Positions 41,231 to 50,800 of a DNA stretch of 64,000 bases are shown piece after piece. This stretch comes from Gigantopelta aegis (Eukaryota > Mollusca > Gastropoda > Neomphalida > Peltospiridae): assembly GCF_016097555.1 (NCBI RefSeq), contig NC_054712.1, forward strand, positions 35,922,266 through 35,986,265, in the 5' to 3' direction. A model generated the notes under the pieces. The model made no database searches, was not told where the DNA came from, and was given only the letters and a program-made list of their open reading frames with translations. The position numbers and the translations under genes were made by a program. Every line of letters begins with the position of its first letter. Within the stretch, counting starts at the first letter, position 1.

Positions 41231-41389
41231 TTAATGATTGTGAAAAGGATATATATACATTTGTATATGCTATTGATAAATGTATGTATTTTTACATAAA
41301 CATTCCTTATTAAAGCAAGATATGATTTTTGAGTTTTCATTCCTTCTTGCAGTACTACAAGTCATTGCAATTTACTTTTGTTCTTAAAT

Positions 41390-41537
41390 CGAATTAAGCT
41401 TCAAGCACGCTGTCCATGGCGCTCTCTTCAGCTGCACGGGCTATCTGTCCAGGACAGTGCTTGCATGTTAGTGGTTAATGAAAGAATAAGGTTTTGATGG
41501 TACTAAATAAAAACAAAACATAACATAAGTGGCTCTG
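41390..41537. mobile_element. SINE-D body, single unit
   Basis: CGAATTAAGCTTCAAGCACG, GGGCTATCTGTCCAGGACAG and GTTAGTGGTTAATGAAAG are present once, in the position occupied by the large minisatellite beside CPQ copy 1. Confidence 0.7.
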
Positions 41538-41548
41538 TTAGTTGGTTA

Positions 41549-41926
41549 GAGCCACGTATGGTCTGGGTTTTTTTTATTTAGTACGCCACATTTTGGTGGA
41601 GTGTAAGTATCTGAAAGAAACTCGAAAAGATATATTTAGTCAAAGAAATGTGATGGAATCATTTCGATTCCATCCAGAATTTGTATTACAATTTTTACGT
41701 GATACTGACTTTCACTCTAAATTTTAATTTGATCTATCTGTGATATTTGTATTTTTGCACAGTTCATTACACTGTATTTTTATTTGACTCTTGAATTTTT
41801 ATATTGATGTTGATCATCACTTCATGTTTTGAATTACTACATGTGTATAGTTTGACACCCAATAGCCGATGTCTTTTTCTTTTTTTTTGTGCTGGGGTGT
41901 TTTTAAACATTCATTCATTCATTCTA
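41549..41926 (+). mobile_element. 5'-truncated LINE (3' end only)
   Basis: Target duplication TTAGTTGGTTA at 41538-41548 and 41927-41937. Inside, HILVECKYLKETRKDIF and a C-terminal FLRDTDFHSKF look like the end of a Jockey/CR1-like reverse-transcriptase ORF, with the stop near 41727. The 3' tail has CACCCAATAGCCGATG, GGGGTGTTTTTAAACATTC and ATTC repeats. CPQ copy 1 has a single TTAGTTGGTTA at the equivalent site (about 35130). Confidence 0.8.
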
Positions 41927-42288
41927 TTAGTTGGTTATGGGTTAATGTTTTGAAATTGGTCACTGTATTTCATGCAATTTACCAAATATTAAATAGCAGT
42001 TCATAAATTACTAATAATTTGTCATAAAATATAAGAACATACCCATTAATTAGCAAGATTTTAGGATACGTCATTATAGCCTCCGTACTCTTAGATTGCT
42101 TTACACCCACTCATTAAGTCGTTACAACTTTAGACACAAATGTTACCTGTAAGAAAAGGCTTGAACTATGCTAAAATGCGATTGTATGTACAATGTATGT
42201 ATGTAATAGTATGTATGTATACGCCGATTCATAGTTTGTGGACGATTCATTTGATTCATACGTTGAACGTAAAAGAAATAGCAGACAA

Positions 42289-42347
<59 letters not shown>

Positions 42348-42531
42348 TAGACAGACAGACAGACAGACAGACACACACAGACAGACACATACACACACAT
42401 ACAGACGCACACACACAGACAGACAGACAGACACACAGACAGACACACACAGAGACAGACACGCACGCACACACAGACAGACACACACACAGACAGACAC
42501 ACACACACAGACACACACACACACACACGTC
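42289..42531. repeat. (CA)n/(CAGA)n compound microsatellite
   Basis: About 54 bp of pure CA followed by about 190 bp of mixed CAGA and CA units. The long Thr/His and Cys/Val frames on both strands are artefacts. Confidence 0.95.
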
Positions 42532-42539
42532 TGTCTATC

Positions 42540-42983
42540 AATCATGAACCCTTTATATACACAACACAAAATCAGTGTGTTAATTCAGGAAGGTTTATCG
42601 TCCAGGTTCAAAATGGAAGACAAAATTTTATATAATACGTCATATACTATAACTTTTATAACTTACAACTGAGTTATGCTGCAATGTTCGCTGGCAGGGT
42701 CCACGGAGTGTATTTAAACACTAGGGGATGTAGGAGAGTGGGCAGTGTCAATACAATAGTCAGGAGAATGACAATACATGTATTTGAGGGCCCATCCTGT
42801 TGGGGGTGGTGGGGGTGGTGGGAATGTTTGAATTCCAAGTGTTCATATGTACATATACGGTATTGCCAGCCTTCAGAACACAGTATCAAGGAGTGCACCG
42901 GATCCACCACCCCTTGATTCTATCACCGCTTAATCTCAAAACATTGTTAAAAACAAGTTGTATGATACATGAGGTAATTAAAG
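42540..42983. other. Intergenic DNA, nothing recognised
   Basis: Short overlapping open frames on both strands near 42674-42917 have no family resemblance. GGTGGTGGGGGTGGTGGG near 42810 is a low-complexity G tract. Confidence 0.45.
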
Positions 42984-43259
42984 TTAGTTTTTTTGTTTGT
43001 TTAACGACACCACTAGAACGCATTGATTTATTAACCAGCGGGTATTGGATATCAAACATTTGGCAATTCTGACATATATTGTTAGAAAGGAAACCCTCCA
43101 CATGTTTTCCATTAGCACCATCCCATAGACTGGATAGCACATACCAGTCGTGGTGCACTGGTTGGAACGAAAAATAACCGATTGGGCCCACCAATGGGGA
43201 TCGATTCTAAACCGACTGCGAACCAAGCGAGCGCCTTACCACTGAGCTACGTCCCGCCT
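42984..43259 (-). mobile_element. SINE-B near full-length copy
   Basis: Tail TTTTTTTGTTTGTTTAACGA at the left, head ACCACTGAGCTACGTCCCGC at the right, with a small body deletion after the CATGTTTTCCATTAG block. Confidence 0.85.
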
Positions 43260-43570
43260 CGATCAAGACATGAAAAGAAGATTTTAAAAAGTGAGATTTA
43301 CTTCTGAAAACATTAGTAAAAGCTTACAAACTGGTTAGTAAGGTGCATAGAAACCATCTTGAAATTCCATACCTGTCAGCTCTCACACATTTGGCGTGAG
43401 TATCACGCATTTGTAACAAACATCACGCTCTCACGCAACGTTACTACAATCTCACGCTTTTTCTACAAATAAAAATATTTTATAATCGTGGTTTCTATTT
43501 GAGAGCTGAATAGAATTATATACTGATTATGCAGGGTCTCTGAATTCGTTACCTATTAATAATAATACAG

Positions 43571-43574
<4 letters not shown>

Positions 43575-43668
<94 letters not shown>

Positions 43669-43702
43669 CAGAGAGACACAAACACACACACACACACACA
43701 GA
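43575..43702. repeat. (TA)n(GA)n(CAGAGA)n(CA)n microsatellite
   Basis: Four successive simple arrays of 20-35 bp each. Confidence 0.95.
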
Positions 43703-43708
43703 TATATA

Positions 43709-43793
43709 GTCGAACCTGTATATAACGGTCACTCAAGGGACATGGCAAAAGTGGAGTGGCCGTTACGGACAGGTGGCTGTTATATACAGGTAA
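43709..43793. repeat. ACCTGTATATAAC palindromic repeat
   Basis: The left end CGAACCTGTATATAACGGTC is inverted at the right as GGCTGTTATATACAGG. The middle has ACTCAAGGGACATGG and GGCCGTTACGGACAGGTGG. It belongs to the same module theme as 12427-13090. Confidence 0.55.
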
Positions 43794-43858
43794 AGGAAAA
43801 TACATATAAAATAATTTACTATGAAAAAGCATTACTAAATTGGAATGCATAAAGTATC

Positions 43859-44125
43859 AACCCAGTGGTAAAGCGCTCTCTTAATGAGCGGTCGGTCTAT
43901 CGATCCTCGTCGGTGGACCCATGATCTATTTTTCGTTCCAGCCAGTGCAAAAACCGTGGTATGTGCTATCCTGTCTGAGGGATGGTGCATATAAAATATT
44001 CCTTGGTACTAATGGAAAAGTATAGCGGGTTCCTCTCTAAGACCAAATGTTTGACATCCAATAGTCGATGATTAATAAATCAATGTGCTCTAGTGGCGTC
44101 ATTAAACAAAACAAACTTTAACTTT
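43859..44125 (+). mobile_element. SINE-B copy
   Basis: Head CCCAGTGGTAAAGCGCTCTC, body, and tail GGCGTCATTAAACAAAACAAAC. The extreme 5' end is missing. Confidence 0.9.
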
Positions 44126-44708
44126 TCATTAGTAGGCCTAAACGTATCTTCGCAAGCCAAGATACTCATTCCGTACAAATACATCATATCGGAATAGGCA
44201 CATTGGGATTACAAGCCACAGAACATAGATACAAATATAAAATAGACAAATCCTTAAAAAAAACCCCATAAAACATGAAATAAAGCTTGTCAGAGACAGA
44301 AATATTCGGTCGACCTTGGGCTTGTCTTGCGAATATGGTCTAAACGATGTTATAAGATGCTGACTAGAGAACGCACCTTTAAAAAAAAAAGTGGTTTGAC
44401 GCTAAAGTACTTTAAAAATATAACTAATAAGGTTAACAGGTGTTATTTAAGTTTGAACACAGTAAAATCGGATTGGTCAACCACTGGGAAAAGTTGGTAA
44501 GGGTCGTGTTGGCTTTGGGACAAATCGATCTACTCCAGAGTTATGTCCCCATAACAATTTTTCACCAATCAAAAAAAGGTATTTTTTACTTCCGACTCTA
44601 ATGTTTAGCTTTGCAAGTGGAAGAACATTTGTGACTCAGAAGCACACATCTTTGATTTATCTTATTGTGTTTTTGTTGTGGATAGCCATTTTTGTAAATT
44701 AATATAAA
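44126..44708 (+). promoter_or_regulatory. 5' flank of CHMP4, promoter not resolved
   Basis: Largely unique sequence upstream of the ATG. ACCAATC occurs near 44563, a possible CCAAT element about 145 bases before the start codon. No TATA box that I would trust. Confidence 0.3.
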
Positions 44709-44892
44709 ATGAGTCTCTTTGCTAAAATATTTGGATCTGGGAAGAAAGGGGAAAAAGCCCCCACCCCACAAGAAGGAATCCAAAGACTACGAGAAGTTGA
44801 AGAAATGTTGATTAAAAAATCGGACTTCCTGGAAAAGAAAATTCAATCTGAAATTGCTACAGCTAAGAAGAATGGCACTAAAAACAAAAGAG
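44709..44892 (+). CDS. CHMP4: CHMP4 exon 1
   Basis: The ATG at 44709 gives 61 complete codons ending NGTKNKR plus one base. The donor is AAAAGAG followed by GTAAAA. The frame stays open into the intron to 44972, but the family sequence stops matching at the donor. Confidence 0.95.
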
Positions 44893-47800
44893 GTAAAACG
44901 CCAGAAAGATATTTGGGCAGGTCTTCCGGATCTCCCTTAGTTCTATACACTTGTCTCCCCGGCTTGCAGTGAACTCGTATGGAAATCCACAAGTGAACTC
45001 GTATGGAACTGGAAGACTTACATGTATGGAAATTACAAACTGATATATCTAATACTGTATAGCAAGTTGCGTGTAGTTTTTATGCAGAGTTCGACAAATC
45101 TGCTAGCCCGACGTCTGTGGCTAGTGTTTTTTAAGTTCGGGATAATACCTTTTTTGTTCATCAATTAACAACGGATTACACATCGCCATTATATTCATTT
45201 GACATCAGTCCGACACGGGATGATGCCCTGTATTTGAGCACTTCTCCCTAAACTAATCTGTTTACTTATTAAATTGACACCTATGCCTCACCGGCGGATC
45301 AGAGTAATTTAACATAACACTGAATTCAATGCTTAAAACTAAAACTATAAAAAGTCACTCCAAAATCCACCCAATTAAATTCACTAGCCCTCTTGCCCCG
45401 GAATTGGTCACTGGCGAAGTCAGAGGCTAAATCCGAGGTGGGCATGCCTGAACCTCTGTGGATATGGGCACGTAAATAGAGATCTCATTCCAACCCAACT
45501 TCACTCGGAACCATGGCAGACTCACCTTGTGTGGTTTGTCACCGACCAGTAACAAGATGACATCACGCCGTGGAATGCGACTCTTGCCAACAAAGGACAC
45601 AAAATGTATAACATGACACCAAAATAGGTGACCACAGGTGACATGAAAATAGGTGACTGCCGTTGACGCACAAACTGCGGTTGACACGCAAATAGTTGAC
45701 TGATGGTGACATAAATAAGAAGCATATATACAAAACAAGTGTCAAAATACACATTTAAGAGAAATATCTAAGTATATCTGCATATATATCCAAACATCCT
45801 CATACGAGTTCACCGTTATTTTTTACATACAAGTTCGTTTTCCATACGAGTTTTCCCGTTCATACGAGTTAGTTTCCATACGAGTTCACCGCATCCCGTC
45901 TCCCCACCCCCCTCCATTAAAAACTAAAAAAATGTCCCATTTTTCTTTTGCGCCCAAAACACCGGATCTGGGTCTGGTGAATATGGTGCTAGTCTAAAGT
46001 GAAACACATTGAATCAAATGTGACTGAAGGACTTTCCTTTGGCACTGTCACTAACCCTGACCCAAACTCGTTTTATGATAAGTATTTATAATGTTCTTTA
46101 TATGTGACAGTGCCAAAGGAAAGTCCTACCAGAACATGCGCTATATTTTCACTGACAGCTGCACAATGTTCCCACCTTATTAAAAAAAATTTAATAACCA
46201 ACAAGAAAGGTGTATACAGGCCCTAATCTAGAGTTGAAAAAGTAGGACTGACTTCTCCCTTCCCAGAATATTACGGCAACTTAAATTTCTCACTACTGCT
46301 AATAAAACTGAGATAACAATGTAATCGATTGGCTTGAACAAGATAGGAATAAAAAGGTAAGAATATAAGACTCCATCATATGCGGTCATGTGGGATAGAA
46401 AAAGTACACCCGAGGTGGTGAAAATTTCAACATGATCGAAATTTTCACCACCTCGGGTGTACTTTTCTATCCCACATGACCGCATATCATGGAGTCTTTT
46501 TCTCTCATTCATTCGGTAAATAAACCATTATTTTACACGAACAGACAAAGATGGCTGAACAAGTAACTTTTTTATTTAGCCATTTTATCATAAATAAACT
46601 ACACCATCGTATTTACTGTGTTTATTAACAAAATAGCTTTTAAAATGAAGGTTTTAATAACAAAATATTAATTTAAAACTGTCTAATGACCTCACGTCAC
46701 CACCTCACATTAGTATGACGTCATATATTACCAACGACGTCATGTTAAACGCAAGCGTGTGATATCCAATGGTGATGTCATTAAAATTAAAAATAACAGG
46801 TGAAAATCAAATTATAGGCGGCCATTAATCAACAGAAAGTCAACAAGCCTTGTTTATAGCCTCTATTAGAAATTTGCGAGAAAAAAAAGGCAGAGTTACG
46901 TCCCCATACCACTAACTATTTCCAGCGCATTCCGCTTTCTTTGGGAGTAGCCGATGGCCTCAGTTGTTTGTGACTCTTCAGCATACATTTATGCATGCCA
47001 GTCCCTATGCTAATAATTAAGTTGATGAAATTGCGTTTTGTTATAACTGGCCATGTGTTAAATATAGGAGATGAATCTAGTGGTCTGTCATACACCTGAT
47101 TGTTTTGGTTTTCTTGCGTGGACATTTTTTTGTTTTTGTTTTAAAACTGCAATCTTACCTCACATTAATTATCATAATTTCATTTAAACATACAAACACA
47201 CCTGCAGTTTTAAAATTAAATTTTAATGAATTATGTGTGACAGTAACACCGTTGTAATAGATAATAGAAACATTGTGTTTATAGTGCATCTCACAGGGAA
47301 CGCATTTTTTTCATACTATGGAATTTACAAGTTATTTATTTCTGAGCCGCATTTTTTCTACATTACACACAAAAATAGTATATTTTAGTTATTTCCAAAA
47401 AACTTCTATTTTTATTTTTACGTCAAACCAAACTTAAATTATTTACAAAACCACAAAACATTTTTGTAAGATGGGTCGGACTATATGTAATATTCCAATC
47501 AGAACAGTCCCCTTCCCTGCATGCTATATTATGTTATTTTTGGGGGTTTTCAGTGTATTTCTGGGGACGCATGACCTGACCCCTCCACTAAAAACACCAC
47601 TAGCCAGTCTAAACTTCCTCTACGCAATTTCCAGCACATGTGTCTGACTAAATATTTTGTTTGCTTTAAATAGATTAGGCCTATATACATTGCATTATAA
47701 AGTGTAAATTTTGCTGTAATAACAGCTAAATATATAGTTTAACCTAAAAACATCTACATGTACCTATAGTAATAGTACTTGGTATCAACGACGACGGATG

Positions 47801-50800
47801 TACACACATGCACACACACACACAGAGACTAGAGAGAGAGATATTAGTGGCGCAGGAAGGTGCCAAAAAGTGTAGGGAGGGGCCACACTTTTACACTATT
47901 ATAAAGCAAAATATCTGAAAAGTGCTCCAGTGACTATATATATAAATATATGTATATATATATACCATGGAATGCTTAATGGTTGTGCATAATATTAATA
48001 ATTGCAGGTAGATTGTCGATCGTAACTATTAAATTACACATGAAATTGTGTCCGTTACAGTATGTCCGTCTGACAATGACACTGGAATCGCTGTTCCGAT
48101 TTGTTTACGAGTAAGACAGTAGAAACCTTATCGTTAGGCGAGGAAGTGAATTTCTGTATCGTTAGTTTCATTATTAACTACTGCATAGGTCGTAGTTAAT
48201 AATGTAGCTAGCGGTACAGAAAATCACAGCTAGTCATTTAGTCAAATTAATGTACACTTCCATTCGTACACAGTGATATATACGCAAACACATGCATATT
48301 ACTTGCAAATATCAAAAGTTTATTAAGATACCGTTTTAACGAGTCAGTCATCAATGAGCCATTTTTCTTGATTCCCCCCCCCCCCCCCAAGACGTGTTCG
48401 TAAGTATTTTTGTTGAACACAAAACATATTGTACATTTTCTTTTCTGTAAAAGAAGGAGATTGCACACAATCTGACAAACAATAATAGTAATAGAAAACT
48501 TTATTAACGTCAAAAAATAACGTCGACAACTATGCCACAATTCAGTAGTAATAAAGGGCCTTTGTTGCAAGCGACTGGAGCATAACATGCCGGAAATAAT
48601 TTAGTGGCTAATTGAGATCGCTTAGCGCAATGAAAACCAAGGGCAGATAAGTATGTTTCTAATAGAGGCTATTGGAAGTTCGATACCCGGCGACAATTGA
48701 TTCGATAGCTGGCGAAAAATCGTTGGGTGCCGGCTATTAATGATATCCCTATCCCATGTAAGATAGAAATTTCTTACATGGCTTTCTTTCATGGGATAGC
48801 TCTGTTCCATATATCTGAGGATGAGAGAACAGTGTTTCCCACATTAGGGGATCACTTTCTATCATCGTTATTCAGGTTTTTGAGACATCTTGAAATCTTT
48901 ATTAGAATATAATGTTGAAACTGATTGGTTCACCAAAATGAATGTCTATGAATGACCAACTGACGTTATCTCCAGTTCAGTTATACATAAAATACATTGT
49001 ACTAATCGTTTTTGTGCCAGATACTTCGGGGCAAAATAAGTGGTAGGCCTATCCACAGAGTCAACTAACCCACAACAATATATTATGGTAACCAATCTTT
49101 CAAAAGTTTTTAGTGGATTTAATTTTTAATTTGTCTTTTGCTTTTCTGGTTTACTTTAAAGGACAGTGGGGAGATGGGGTGTCGCTAAGCCATCCACCTG
49201 TTCTTGCTGCCTGGTCTTATTCAATAACATGTGCCTAATGTTTTCTTTCAAACACGGTATTAACAAAATGATGACATAATAAACATAAAATAATAATAAT
49301 AAAATAAATAATATAAATTAAATAATAATTTTAAAAATATATAAAATAAAAATAAAATAAAAACATGATTTGCTGTTTTGAAGGCAAAGTCTAAAATGTT
49401 TTCAACCCGTTCCCCCCCCCCCCTCCCCCACACACACACTTAGTTCAAATGGCTTGATTTGCGTTAAATGTAAGCATGTAATTAAAATAAATAAATAATT
49501 TTTGATTGTAAAGCATTAGAAATCTTTTGAATGGAGTTTTACCCTGTAGTGTCTTTAATGAACATAATACATGTATTTCGCAATTTTTAAAGTACAGTTT
49601 AACCCGTCTAAAACGGACACCCTTGGGACCATGTGAAAAGTCTGTTTTAATAGTGGCATCCAATTTAGAGAGGTTCGGTCCTGTACTGACATTTATGGGG
49701 ATGGTGAACTTTGTTTTTCGGATTAGAGGAAATTTGGTTTACAGAGGGCCTGGTTTTGAGGGGTTTTACTATATGCTGGTACATGTATTTTTTTTTTTTT
49801 TGGGGGGTCATTTCTGAATATAATGCTCCATAACTGGTGTAACAAAGGCTGTGGTATATACTATGTAGGATGGTGCATATAAAAGATCCCTTGCTGCTAA
49901 TCTAAAAAAGTAGCCAATGAAGTGGCGACAGCGGGTTTCCTCTCTCTATATCTGTGTGGTTCTTAACCATATTTCTGACACACAAATGTATAACCATAAA
50001 TAAAATGTATTGAGTGCGTCATTACCTCTGAGAAGTAATGGTTATGGAGACAAGCTCTAGTCTATTTCTAGACGGTATTCCCCCTGTTTCATCATCACAC
50101 ACACTTGTTTTACCATAAACACATGTACCTCTGAGAAGTAACAGTTATGGAGTCAAGCTCTAGTCTATTTTTAGACAATTCCTTAGTCATTTTTTGAGGG
50201 TATTTCCCCTGTTTCAACATCATCACACTCTTGTTTCACTCTTAATCACACGTACCTCTGAGAAGTAACGGTTATGGAGACAAGTTCTGGATAGTCTATT
50301 TTAGAGAGTATACTTCGGCATCACAGAATCCCATTTCACGTTATTGTAACTGTATCCAGATTTATTCAGTGCAGAAAATTAGGATTAAATATTACATTTC
50401 TGTGTGTAACTACATCACAGTACAAGTACATATAGACAAAAAAAAATCCTAAACATTTTCATGGGTTAAAACTAGGGTCTTCGACTTTTAATGAAATGAC
50501 TATTATAATATAAATATGAAATGATTTTGCTATGAAATGACTCAATTGCTCTGAGTATTGAACAAACTTAACTCTTTTTTTTTTCACATCAGTAAAATAA
50601 TCTTAGATTATATACTGTTCTTTATACAGGTATACAGGGCACAATATTTTACGAAATCCATTATTCTCTTCGTTTGTTGGTTACGCAACTTTAAAATCAC
50701 GAGAACCGCCAATCAGTTACGTGGGGAACTATTACATTCTAAAATTAAAAGTACCATATATGAGTTAATGAAAGTGAAAATCAGTTTATGTTTTTAAATA

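Larger units (their letters stand above)
44967..45895. mobile_element. Element with ACTCGTATGGAAA repeated ends
   Basis: GAACTCGTATGGAA occurs twice at 44970-45020 in direct orientation. Its inverse, TTTCCATACGAGTTC or close variants, occurs about five times at 45800-45890. These paired multi-copy subterminal motifs suggest a DNA transposon of about 0.93 kb in CHMP4 intron 1. The exact ends and target duplication are not resolved. Confidence 0.55.

Noticed and set aside
41542-41727. 61-codon frame as a host gene
   Set aside because: It is the C-terminal end of a 5'-truncated LINE flanked by an 11-bp target duplication.
42140-42672. Thr/His/Asp-rich and Cys/Val-rich open frames on both strands
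   Set aside because: Low-complexity translation of a CA/CAGA microsatellite.
44893-44972. Continuation of the CHMP4 exon 1 frame to 44972
   Set aside because: The family sequence stops at the GTAAAA donor, and the next exon continues it exactly with phase 1.
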